Below are positions 1-5,654 of a stretch of DNA of 5,659 bases, piece after piece. Origin of the DNA: Lachnospiraceae bacterium (GTDB lineage: Bacteria; Bacillota; Clostridia; Lachnospirales; Lachnospiraceae); contig JAJQIE010000330.1 of the NCBI GenBank assembly GCA_021199395.1, positions 1 through 5,659 on the forward strand, written 5' to 3'. Every line of letters begins with the position of its first letter. Positions within the stretch are counted from its first letter, which is position 1. The position numbers and the translations under genes were made by a program. A model generated the notes under the pieces. It saw only the letters and a list, made by a program, of their open reading frames with translations. It ran no database searches and was not told the origin of the DNA.

Positions 1-69
1 GGATTGATCAGGAATGAATGAAATGCACCGAAGACACCCGCTATTATGGGATTGTTTAAGGAGCGGTTT

Positions 70-105
70 ATGAATTCGTTTAAGAATACATTCGAGTATT
101 TATAA
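70..105 (+). other. possible 11-codon ORF with good SD
   Basis: An ATG at 70 is preceded by AAGGAG at 58-63 with a 6-base spacer, and opens an 11-codon frame (MNSFKNTFEYL) ending at TAA 103-105. It lies upstream of the recA promoter, so it would belong to whatever transcript enters from the left. The SD and spacing are ideal, but so short a frame can arise by chance and I know no family for it. The rest of 1-114 shows no supported gene: all three + frames close within the first 21 bases. Confidence 0.15.
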
Positions 106-114
106 AAGAAAGAC

Positions 115-143
115 TTGACAATGGGTAAAAAGTAGGGTAGGAT
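115..143 (+). promoter_or_regulatory. recA promoter (sigma-A type)
   Basis: TTGACA at 115-120 is a perfect -35 hexamer. After a 17-base spacer comes TAGGAT at 138-143, a 4/6 match to TATAAT that keeps the key A at position 2 and T at position 6. Transcription should start near 150, which gives a leader of about 35 bases before recA. The LexA box lies directly downstream, as expected for an SOS-repressed promoter. Confidence 0.8.
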
Positions 144-156
144 ATTCAAAGAAATG

Positions 157-170
157 CGAACATAAGTTCG
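157..170 (+). promoter_or_regulatory. LexA operator (SOS box)
   Basis: CGAACATAAGTTCG fits the Gram-positive LexA consensus CGAACRNRYGTTYG at 13 of 14 positions. Both half-sites (CGAAC and GTTCG) are intact and only the central spacer deviates. The box lies between the predicted transcription start and the SD of recA, so bound LexA would block initiation or early elongation. In this group, DNA damage leads RecA filaments to trigger LexA self-cleavage, which would derepress recA-recX. It is the only such box I found in the window. Confidence 0.88.
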
Positions 171-185
171 AAAAAGGAGAATGAC

Positions 186-1424
186 ATGGCACAGGATGAT
201 AAATTAAAGGCATTAGATGCCGCTCTTACACAGATCGAAAAGCAGTTTGGAAAGGGCGCAGTGATGAAGCTCGGAGATACAGGTACGCGTATGAATATTG
301 AGACTACGCCTACGGGATCACTGAGCCTGGATATCGCATTGGGGCTGGGCGGTGTGCCTAAGGGACGTATCGTGGAGATCTACGGACCGGAATCCGGCGG
401 TAAGACGACAGTGGCCCTCCATATGGTAGCGGAGGTTCAGAAGCGGGGCGGGATCGCCGGATTCATAGACGCGGAGCACGCTCTGGATCCGGTATATGCC
501 AGAAATATTGGCGTAGATATTGACAATCTCTATATCTCGCAGCCGGATAATGGCGAGCAGGGGCTTGAGATCACAGAGACGATGGTTCGTTCCGGGGCGG
601 TTGACATTATTATCGTGGACTCTGTAGCCGCACTGGTTCCGAAGGCGGAGATTGAAGGCGACATGGGGGACGCACATGTTGGTCTGCAGGCGCGCCTGAT
701 GTCGCAGGCTCTTAGGAAGCTGACCGGCGTGATCAGCAAGTCAAACTGTACGGTGATATTTATTAATCAGCTTCGTGAGAAGGTCGGAGTCATGTTTGGC
801 AATCCGGAGACGACGACCGGGGGACGGGCGCTGAAATTCTATTCTTCTATCCGCATGGAAGTCCGCAGGGTCGAATCCCTGAAGCAGAGCGGTGAAGCGA
901 TTGGAAACCATGTTCGTGTAAAGGTCGTAAAGAACAAAATTGCGCCGCCGTTCAAGGAAGCGGAGTTTGATATCATGTTCGGCAAGGGGATTTCCCGCGA
1001 GGGAGATATTCTGGATCTGGCGGCAAACAACAATATCATCAATAAGAGCGGTGCATGGTACGCCTACAATGGAAATAAGATCGGACAGGGGCGTGAGAAT
1101 GCCAAGATTTATCTGAAGGAGCATCCGGAGATTATGGAAGAGGTTGACCGGAAAGTGCGCCAGCACTATGGACTGATCGACGCGGATCCGGAGGAAAAAT
1201 CGCCTACAAAAGAGATGGCCCCGGCAGGAGCAGGCTCAGCAAGGCAGGCTTCCGCAAAGGCTGAATCGGCAAAGCAGACTTCTGTGAAGACAGAATCAGA
1301 AAAGCAGGCTTCCGCGAAGACAGAATCAGAAAAGCAGGCTTCTGCGAAAGCGGAATCAGGGAAAATGACCTCAGCAGGCTCTGTCGCGGAAAAGACGGAG
1401 CCAACGGCGGGGGAGCAGAGGTAA
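186..1424 (+). CDS. recA: RecA recombinase with repeat-built C-terminal tail
   Basis: RecA is the ATP-dependent DNA strand-exchange protein. It forms filaments on single-stranded DNA, drives homologous recombination repair and acts as co-protease for LexA. The protein has 412 residues. Visible are Walker [10 protein letters not shown] (67-75), the catalytic glutamate E97 in FIDAEHALD, Walker B IIIVDS (141-146), the L1 loop region around 157-166, the L2 loop around 198-218 with the NPETTTGG motif, and KVVKNK (246-251). The conserved core ends near residue 335, so the enzyme appears fully functional. Residues 336-412 are unusual: most bacterial RecAs end at 345-360, whereas here a low-complexity tail carries tandem decapeptides (351-400) and has balanced charge (about 13 basic and 13 acidic residues) instead of the usual acidic tail. 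The start at ATG 186 is fixed by AAAGGAG at 173-179 with 6-base spacing. The gene is controlled by the promoter and LexA box upstream and co-transcribed with recX. Confidence 0.98.
   Translation: MAQDDKLKALDAALTQIEKQFGKGAVMKLGDTGTRMNIETTPTGSLSLDIALGLGGVPKGRIVEIYGPESGGKTTVALHMVAEVQKRGGIAGFIDAEHALDPVYARNIGVDIDNLYISQPDNGEQGLEITETMVRSGAVDIIIVDSVAALVPKAEIEGDMGDAHVGLQARLMSQALRKLTGVISKSNCTVIFINQLREKVGVMFGNPETTTGGRALKFYSSIRMEVRRVESLKQSGEAIGNHVRVKVVKNKIAPPFKEAEFDIMFGKGISREGDILDLAANNNIINKSGAWYAYNGNKIGQGRENAKIYLKEHPEIMEEVDRKVRQHYGLIDADPEEKSPTKEMAPAGAGSARQASAKAESAKQTSVKTESEKQASAKTESEKQASAKAESGKMTSAGSVAEKTEPTAGEQR
1236..1385 (+). repeat. 30-bp tandem repeat encoding RecA tail decapeptides
   Basis: Five in-frame 30-bp units start at 1236, 1266, 1296, 1326 and 1356. 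They encode [40 protein letters not shown] and a degenerate [10 protein letters not shown]. Units 3 and 4 are the closest pair, differing at 4 of 30 bases, which suggests recent duplication by slippage or unequal crossover. Because the unit is 30 bp, gain or loss of copies keeps the recA frame. Confidence 0.9.
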
Positions 1425-1430
1425 GGCCAG

Positions 1431-2051
1431 ATGGAACGTGTGTCTGAGATCAGAAAGCTTACCGGCGGCAGGTATCTGGTATCCCTGGAGAGCGGACTGC
1501 GTTTTCCTCTTTATGGAAAGGAGCTTTCAGAGTGTGCTCTCAGCGAGGATGCGGTGATAGAGGAGGAGGTTTTTGCTTATATTATGGAGGAGCTTCTTCC
1601 CAAACGAGCGCGTCTGCGGGCGATGCACCTTCTGGAGAAAATGGATCGGACAGAGTATCAGCTCCGGCAAAAGCTGGAGCTGTCCGCTTATCCGGATGAA
1701 ATCATCGACGATGCTGTCCGTTATGTAAAGGAGTATCATTATATTGACGATCTCCGTTACGCAAGGAATTACCTGCAGAGCCGCGCGTCGTCAAAAAGCA
1801 TTCGGCAGATGGAGCAGGAGCTTTATACGAAAGGCATATCAAAGGACGTGGCACGTCAGGCACTTTCAGAGGCTGAGCTGCCGGATGAGGAGGCGCAGAT
1901 ACGAGCCTTGCTGGAAAAGAAGCATTACGATCCGGCGGAAACGGATCTGAAAATACAGCAGAAAATGTACGCGTATTTAATCCGAAAGGGATATGACAGG
2001 GCTGCAATTACGCGTGTTTTGCGACAGGTACAGGAGCTGGACTGCCAATAA
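1431..2051 (+). CDS. recX: RecX, RecA regulator
   Basis: RecX binds RecA filaments and modulates their assembly and activity, limiting recombinase and LexA co-protease function. The 206-residue protein has an N-terminal beta-rich segment (about 1-55, EIRKLTGGRYLVSLESG) and then the family's helical repeats. The first repeat is around 59-100 (RLRAMHLLEKMDRTEYQLRQ, DDAVRYVK). The second, about 104-147, carries the signature YIDDLRYARNYLQSR and GISKDVARQAL. The third, about 176-203, includes YLIRKGYDRAAITRVL. The length is between E. coli (166) and B. subtilis (264) RecX. The ATG lies 6 bases after the recA stop. Its SD candidates, AGAGG 1417-1421 or TAAGG 1422-1426, overlap the recA stop codon, which implies translational coupling and shared SOS control. 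Confidence 0.95.
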   Translation: MERVSEIRKLTGGRYLVSLESGLRFPLYGKELSECALSEDAVIEEEVFAYIMEELLPKRARLRAMHLLEKMDRTEYQLRQKLELSAYPDEIIDDAVRYVKEYHYIDDLRYARNYLQSRASSKSIRQMEQELYTKGISKDVARQALSEAELPDEEAQIRALLEKKHYDPAETDLKIQQKMYAYLIRKGYDRAAITRVLRQVQELDCQ

Positions 2052-2057
2052 TTACAT

Positions 2058-2100
2058 TTTTACAGGAAACGACAAACCGTTTTTGCCGTTTCCTGTAGAA
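2058..2100 (+). terminator. strong hairpin after recX, probable terminator
   Basis: Perfect 11-base arms TACAGGAAACG (2061-2071) and CGTTTCCTGTA (2087-2097) extend outward by three more pairs including one G-U, and inward past an A-C mismatch by CAAA/TTTG around a CCGTT loop. It lies 6 bases after the recX stop, the usual terminator position. The right arm is not followed directly by a U-run: the nearest is six T at 2116-2121, about 16 bases on. It may therefore be an imperfect terminator or a 3'-end protecting hairpin. The direct repeat AATTACAT flanks it (2050-2057 and 2107-2114). Confidence 0.55.
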
Positions 2101-2134
2101 CCCATAAATTACATCTTTTTTAAGAATCCCATAC

Positions 2135-2163
2135 TTGACTAATTTCCGGGAATAGTGCAATAT
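2135..2163 (+). promoter_or_regulatory. probable promoter of the transpeptidase gene
   Basis: TTGACT at 2135-2140 is a 5/6 match to the -35 hexamer. The A/T-rich run from 2158 offers -10 choices: CAATAT 2158-2163 at 17-base spacing, AATATT 2159-2164 at 18, or TATTAT 2161-2166 at 20. Each is a compromise between sequence and spacing, so the -35 is firmer than the -10. It lies between the post-recX hairpin and the next gene, consistent with an independent unit with a leader of about 155 bases. Confidence 0.55.
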
Positions 2164-2177
2164 TATTAAGAAATAAG

Positions 2178-2195
2178 AAACGACGCAGGTCGTTT
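2178..2195 (+). promoter_or_regulatory. 5'-leader hairpin upstream of the transpeptidase gene
   Basis: AAACGAC (2178-2184) and GTCGTTT (2189-2195) form a perfect 7-bp stem with a GCAG tetraloop, extendable by a G-U pair (G2177 with T2196). It would form at the very 5' end of a transcript from the predicted promoter (start near 2171). It has no clear U-run and is too short for a strong terminator. An mRNA-stabilising 5' hairpin or a protein-binding site is possible. The octamer GAAACGAC at 2177-2184 also occurs in the left arm of the post-recX hairpin (2066-2073). Confidence 0.4.
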
Positions 2196-2327
2196 TACTT
2201 TGCGAAGAGAAATACAGGCCTGGGAATGGTTTATAGAATTAAGAAAATATTGGTAACTGCGAAAGGACTGAACAGATATGAATATTGCGTGAAATATCAC
2301 GGAGACGATAGAAGGGTAAGGGATGAC

Positions 2328-3767
2328 ATGAAGAAAAAACATAAAGGATTGCAGATCGTGATTCTGGTCATTGTATGTGTGATACTGATCGTTCTCTGCG
2401 TATCCGGGTACTATCTGTACAGGCAGGTGAACAGCGGACTGTTTTTTGAGGAAACTACGCTGAACGGTTATGATGTGTCAGGAAAGAGCTGCAGTGAAGT
2501 ATTTCAGATCCTGAGGGAAGACTACAGCGCACCGACGCTGACGATCACGGAGGGCGGTGAGACCGCGCTGACCCTGACGCTGGAGGAGATGGGCTATACG
2601 ATTGATGAAGCGAGCCTTCTTGCGGATATTCAGTCCTGTATGCGCGAGCAGAATCTGAGCCTGCTGTTTAGCCTGTCGGAGGGAAATACCTTTGAGGTTG
2701 AGGTATCCTTCGATTATGATGAGAGCGTATTTCTGTCAGCTGTCACGTCCGCAAATTTTGCCCGTGAGCGTACTTCGAGCACAGATGCTTCACTGGAATT
2801 TGACGGTACGGAGTATTATATAGAGCCGGAGATATATGGTACGGAGTTTGATGACGCAGACCTGCAGATCATGGTAAAGGACTATGTGGATAAGCTGGTA
2901 GCCGAGGATCGGCCGCAGGAGGATGCGGAGATTGCGATTCCGGAATCCTTTTATTATCTTCCTGCTGTTACGCAGGAGGATGGTGAAATGAACACGCTGA
3001 AGGACATTTATAATTCCTATTGCAAGACCGTGATCACACTGACATTTGGAGACGATGAAGAGGATGAAATTGTCCTGGACTGGTCCGTCATTCAGGACTG
3101 GCTGGTAATTGACGGAGATACGGCCTATATAGATGAACAGCAGGTAGAGGATTTTGTATATAATCTTGCCGCGACCTACAATACGCTGTACCTGCCCCGC
3201 ACATTTACAACAAGCAATGGCGATACGATTGAATATGAAAGCAGCGATTACGGTTATCAGATCGACCAGAGCGGCGAAATCGAGCAGCTTCTGGCTGATA
3301 TCGCTTCGAATACGGAGGTTACTCGCGAGCCCACCTACTCGACAAAGGGAAGGACTCGTGACGGCGCAGATGATATCTGCGGCACTTATGTAGAGGTAGA
3401 TCTCACCGGACAGCACCTCTGGTATTACAAGGATGGGGAGCTCGTCATTGAAAGCGACATCGTGAGCGGTAAGCCGACCGAGGACCGTGAGACGATCACA
3501 GGTGTTTTTATGATACCTTACAAGCAGACGGATGTCACTTTGAGCGGAGGCACGGGTTCAGGAGCATGGGAGACAGATGTCACTTACTGGATGCCGTTCC
3601 ACGATGGGCAGGGGCTGCACGATGCTACATGGCGCTCCTCCTTCGGCGGCACAATTTATGAGACAAACGGCTCCCACGGCTGCGTGAACCTGCCCTATGA
3701 CGTGGCGGAAACCATCTACAATGAGATGGAAGAACGCACACCTATCTTCCTTTATAAGACCGAATGA
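2328..3767 (+). CDS. membrane-anchored L,D-transpeptidase (YkuD)
   Basis: The predicted enzyme makes 3-3 peptidoglycan crosslinks, or attaches other groups to stem peptides, on the outer face of the membrane. With the start at 2328 it has 479 residues. A lysine-rich cytoplasmic end (KKKHK) precedes one membrane helix (about 9-30), then a long acidic ectodomain. An LNGYDVSGKS segment near 45-54 and a later stretch near 290-340 look like the PG_binding_4 domains common in clostridial enzymes of this type. The YkuD domain is about 353-476. It starts at YVEVDLTGQHLWYY and carries H431 (GLHDATWR) and the catalytic motif SHGCVNLP with H450 and nucleophile C452. The frame is open back to ATG 2226 (34 extra residues), but that ATG has no spaced SD, whereas 2328 has AAGGG at 2318-2322 and gives a normal membrane-anchor start. 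A promoter of its own is predicted. No convincing terminator separates it from rny. Confidence 0.92.
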   Translation: MKKKHKGLQIVILVIVCVILIVLCVSGYYLYRQVNSGLFFEETTLNGYDVSGKSCSEVFQILREDYSAPTLTITEGGETALTLTLEEMGYTIDEASLLADIQSCMREQNLSLLFSLSEGNTFEVEVSFDYDESVFLSAVTSANFARERTSSTDASLEFDGTEYYIEPEIYGTEFDDADLQIMVKDYVDKLVAEDRPQEDAEIAIPESFYYLPAVTQEDGEMNTLKDIYNSYCKTVITLTFGDDEEDEIVLDWSVIQDWLVIDGDTAYIDEQQVEDFVYNLAATYNTLYLPRTFTTSNGDTIEYESSDYGYQIDQSGEIEQLLADIASNTEVTREPTYSTKGRTRDGADDICGTYVEVDLTGQHLWYYKDGELVIESDIVSGKPTEDRETITGVFMIPYKQTDVTLSGGTGSGAWETDVTYWMPFHDGQGLHDATWRSSFGGTIYETNGSHGCVNLPYDVAETIYNEMEERTPIFLYKTE

Positions 3768-3815
3768 CGATAGATAAATGTTATGGGTTTACAGCTGCGA
3801 CAGCAAACAAACTAC

Positions 3816-3844
3816 TTGACACATTTATGAAAAGAGTATAAAAT
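3816..3844 (+). promoter_or_regulatory. rny promoter (sigma-A type)
   Basis: TTGACA at 3816-3821 is a perfect -35 hexamer. At 17-base spacing TAAAAT (3839-3844) matches the -10 consensus at 5/6. The overlapping TATAAA at 3837-3842 has a 15-base spacer and is less likely. Transcription would start near 3851, leaving a leader of about 40 bases. The gene can therefore be expressed independently of the transpeptidase. Confidence 0.82.
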
Positions 3845-3877
3845 TAAGCTGTTGTTTTCGGACAATGAAAAATGAAT

Positions 3878-3891
3878 AAGGAGGTGCTCCT
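3878..3891 (+). promoter_or_regulatory. perfect SD of rny within a small hairpin
   Basis: AAGGAGGTG at 3878-3886 is full-length complementarity to the 16S rRNA tail and lies about 6 bases before the GTG start, which it fixes. The same bases are self-complementary: AGGAG (3879-3883) can pair with CTCCT (3887-3891) around a GTG triloop, which would hide the SD and abut the start codon. The pairing is seen directly; any regulatory effect is an inference. Confidence 0.7.
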
Positions 3892-5445
3892 GTGCCTACA
3901 GTAATAGCTATCATTGCTGTTGTAGTATTACTGGTTCTGGCAGTCGTGATATCTGCAGCTGTATCCGTCAACCGTTACAAAAAACAGACGGAGGCCAAGC
4001 TTGGCAATGCTGAGGAGAAGGCGAGGCAGATTATTGACGATGCGCTGAAGGCGGCAGAGACGAAGAAACGCGAAGCACTTCTGGAAGCGAAGGAAGAATC
4101 TTTGAAGACGAAGAATGAGTTGGAAAAAGAGACGAGAGAGCGCAGATCAGAATTGCAGCGTTACGAGAAGCGTGTTTTGTCAAAGGAAGAAAGTGTTGAC
4201 AGAAAAGCGGATGCTCTGGAACGCCGGGAATCAGGGATTACAGCCAGGGAAGAAGAGTTAAAGAAAAAGACTGCAGAAGTCGAAAAGCTTCGAAATCAGC
4301 GTCTTACCGAACTCGAAAGAATCTCAGGACTTACCTCTGAACAAGCAAAAGAATATCTTTTAAAAACTGTTGAAGATGAAGTAAAAATTGATACTGCAAA
4401 GCTCTACAGGGAACTGGAGAGTCAGGCAAAAGAAGAAGCAGGTAAAAAAGCAAAAGAATATGTGGTTACAGCCATTCAGAAATGTGCTGCCGACCACGTC
4501 GCAGAGACGACGATCTCTGTTGTTCAATTGCCGGGCGATGAGATGAAAGGCAGAATTATCGGACGTGAGGGCCGCAATATCCGTACTTTGGAGACATTGA
4601 CGGGTGTGGATCTTATCATTGATGATACGCCGGAGGCAGTCATCTTGTCAGCTTTTGATCCGATCAGAAGAGAAGTGGCGAGAATCGCGCTTGAAAAGCT
4701 GATTGTAGACGGCCGTATCCATCCGGCCAGGATTGAGGAAATGGTGGAAAAGGCTCAGCGTGAGGTTGAGACGATTATCCGTGAAGAAGGCGAGGCCGCC
4801 GCACTGGAGGTGGGCGTACATGGCATTCATCCGGAGCTGATACGTCTGCTGGGCAGAATGAAATACCGGACCAGCTATGGCCAGAATGCATTGAAGCATT
4901 CCATCGAGGTGGCGCAGCTTTCAGGGCTGCTTGCCGGTGAGATCGGAGTCGACGTGAGGATGGCCAAGCGTGCGGGATTATTGCATGATATTGGCAAATC
5001 CATTGACCATGAAATGGAAGGCTCTCATGTTCAGATTGGTGCGGAGCTGTGCAGAAAGTACAAGGAGTCTCCAATTGTTATAAACGCAGTAGAGTCTCAT
5101 CATGGAGATGTAGAACCAGAATCACTCATCGCCTGTATTGTACAGGCTGCGGATACGATTTCGGCAGCCCGTCCGGGAGCACGGCGTGAGACGCTGGAAA
5201 CATATACAAACAGATTAAAACAGTTAGAAGATATTACAAATGCCTTCAAGGGTGTTGAAAAATCATTTGCTATTCAGGCAGGTAGGGAAATACGGGTTAT
5301 GGTAGTGCCGGATCAGGTGACGGATGCGGGTATGGCGCTTCTCGCGAGAGACATCGCCAAGCAGATCGAAGCGGAGCTGGAATATCCGGGTCAGATCAAG
5401 GTCAGCGTGATACGCGAGAGCAGGGCAATCGACTACGCAAAGTAG
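3892..5445 (+). CDS. rny: Ribonuclease Y
   Basis: RNase Y is a membrane-tethered endoribonuclease that starts decay of many mRNAs in Firmicutes, including processing of riboswitch and operon transcripts. The protein has 517 residues (B. subtilis about 520). In order: an N-terminal membrane helix (about 3-25); a long charged coiled coil (about 30-200) rich in K, E and R; a KH RNA-binding domain (about 207-272) with the [15 protein letters not shown] motif and its GxxG loop GREG at 224-227; and an HD phosphohydrolase domain (about 333-426) with H336, the HD pair H365-D366 in [15 protein letters not shown] (401-406) and D421 in [12 protein letters not shown]. The conserved C-terminal part follows to residue 517. 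All family motifs are intact. Translation starts at GTG 3892, fixed by a perfect SD. It has its own promoter and a strong terminator, so it is probably a single-gene unit. Confidence 0.98.
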   Translation: MPTVIAIIAVVVLLVLAVVISAAVSVNRYKKQTEAKLGNAEEKARQIIDDALKAAETKKREALLEAKEESLKTKNELEKETRERRSELQRYEKRVLSKEESVDRKADALERRESGITAREEELKKKTAEVEKLRNQRLTELERISGLTSEQAKEYLLKTVEDEVKIDTAKLYRELESQAKEEAGKKAKEYVVTAIQKCAADHVAETTISVVQLPGDEMKGRIIGREGRNIRTLETLTGVDLIIDDTPEAVILSAFDPIRREVARIALEKLIVDGRIHPARIEEMVEKAQREVETIIREEGEAAALEVGVHGIHPELIRLLGRMKYRTSYGQNALKHSIEVAQLSGLLAGEIGVDVRMAKRAGLLHDIGKSIDHEMEGSHVQIGAELCRKYKESPIVINAVESHHGDVEPESLIACIVQAADTISAARPGARRETLETYTNRLKQLEDITNAFKGVEKSFAIQAGREIRVMVVPDQVTDAGMALLARDIAKQIEAELEYPGQIKVSVIRESRAIDYAK

Positions 5446-5452
5446 GAGAAAC

Positions 5453-5466
5453 TGTCGTATATGACA
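5453..5466. other. near-palindrome after rny
   Basis: TGTCGTATATGACA is a 14-base imperfect palindrome (6 of 7 symmetric pairs match) 7 bases after the rny stop and just before the terminator. It resembles a dimeric regulator site in form only. No promoter was found at the right distance, so a role is unproven and chance is a fair explanation. Confidence 0.2.
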
Positions 5467-5474
5467 AAATAGTA

Positions 5475-5511
5475 AAGAGCCGTAAGGAAAGATTTCCTTG
5501 CGGCTTTTCTT
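5475..5511 (+). terminator. rho-independent terminator of rny
   Basis: The arm from G5479 to A5489 pairs with T5494 to C5504 in an 11-bp stem with one G-U pair (T5483 with G5500), closing an AGAT tetraloop. The GC-rich base (GCCG/CGGC) is followed at once by TTTTCTT (5505-5511). The run of A and G before the stem can extend the pairing into the U tract. It lies about 30 bases after the rny stop. Confidence 0.95.
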
Positions 5512-5516
5512 ATAAT
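5511..5516 (+). promoter_or_regulatory. isolated TATAAT, possible -10 element
   Basis: A perfect TATAAT sits at the end of the rny terminator, upstream of the gene expected past the window edge. No acceptable -35 hexamer occurs 15-19 bases before it, because that space is the terminator stem. It may work with an activator or may simply be chance in A/T-rich DNA. Confidence 0.3.
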
Positions 5517-5536
5517 ATAGTACAATGAGTTACGAC

Positions 5537-5573
5537 TTAGATTTTTTTGAAAAGAAAAAAGAACACCCATGAG
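5537..5573 (+). repeat. direct repeat, copy 1
   Basis: This 37-base A/T-rich segment begins TTAGATTTTTTTGAAAAG and ends GAACACCCATGAG. It matches 5617-5652 at roughly 32 of 37 positions with a one-base indel, at an 80-base period. Where copy 2 has the ribosome binding site AGGAG, copy 1 has ATGAG. Confidence 0.8.
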
Positions 5574-5616
5574 ACACAGAAAAAGAAGTGGGCGAGTGAA
5601 TGAAATTCTTTCACAA

Positions 5617-5652
5617 TTAGATTTTTCAAAAAGAAAAAAGAACACTCAGGAG
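5617..5652 (+). repeat. direct repeat, copy 2
   Basis: This is the second copy of the 5537-5573 segment, beginning TTAGATTTTTCAAAAAG and ending GAACACTCAGGAG. It runs into the SD of the gene beyond the window, so it forms part of that gene's leader. The GAAAAAAGAACAC-type block is the best conserved part. Confidence 0.8.
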
Positions 5653-5654
5653 GG
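5648..5654 (+). promoter_or_regulatory. SD of a gene starting beyond the window
   Basis: AGGAGGG is followed by five bases (AAATT) to the window edge, so a start codon is expected within a few bases of the end. It shows that 5512-5647 is intergenic leader DNA rather than the 3' end of rny's unit. The gene itself cannot be identified from here. Confidence 0.6.

Noticed and set aside
1236..1385. CRISPR-like array in the recA tail
   Set aside because: The repeats are contiguous with no spacers, stay in frame and encode a decapeptide, so they are a coding tandem repeat.
318..1404. Minus-strand open frames opposite recA (318-677, 530-739, 741-1166, 839-1042, 1204-1404)
   Set aside because: They are antisense to a clearly conserved recA, lack recognisable domains or ribosome binding sites, and the last one is only the reverse reading of the tail repeats.
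1527..2007. Frames overlapping recX on both strands (1527-1739, 1702-2007, 1744-1950)
   Set aside because: They are out of frame with or antisense to an intact recX whose motifs fully account for the DNA.
2058..2195. Riboswitch or insertion-sequence end between recX and the transpeptidase gene
   Set aside because: There are no recognisable aptamer core motifs and no transposase. The hairpins are simple and short, so only generic hairpin calls are supported.
2790..3416. 208-residue minus-strand frame inside the transpeptidase gene, and the + frame 3154-3393
   Set aside because: The minus frame is long, but its hydrophobic, Ile-rich translation mirrors the acidic Glu/Asp/Tyr codons of the sense gene, and neither frame shows a family motif. 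The sense frame carries the catalytic YkuD motif.
3768..3815. Possible terminator after the transpeptidase gene (GCTG-CGA-CAGC near 3793-3803)
   Set aside because: The stem is only 4 bp (extendable only across a bulge) and has no U-run, so it is too weak to call.
4648..5074. Minus-strand frames opposite rny
   Set aside because: They are antisense to the conserved KH and HD domains of RNase Y, with no independent evidence of coding.
5433..5645. 70-residue Phe/Leu-rich minus-strand frame at the right end
   Set aside because: It spans the rny terminator and the A/T-rich direct repeats. Its composition is what antisense poly-A DNA gives, and there is no SD or known family.
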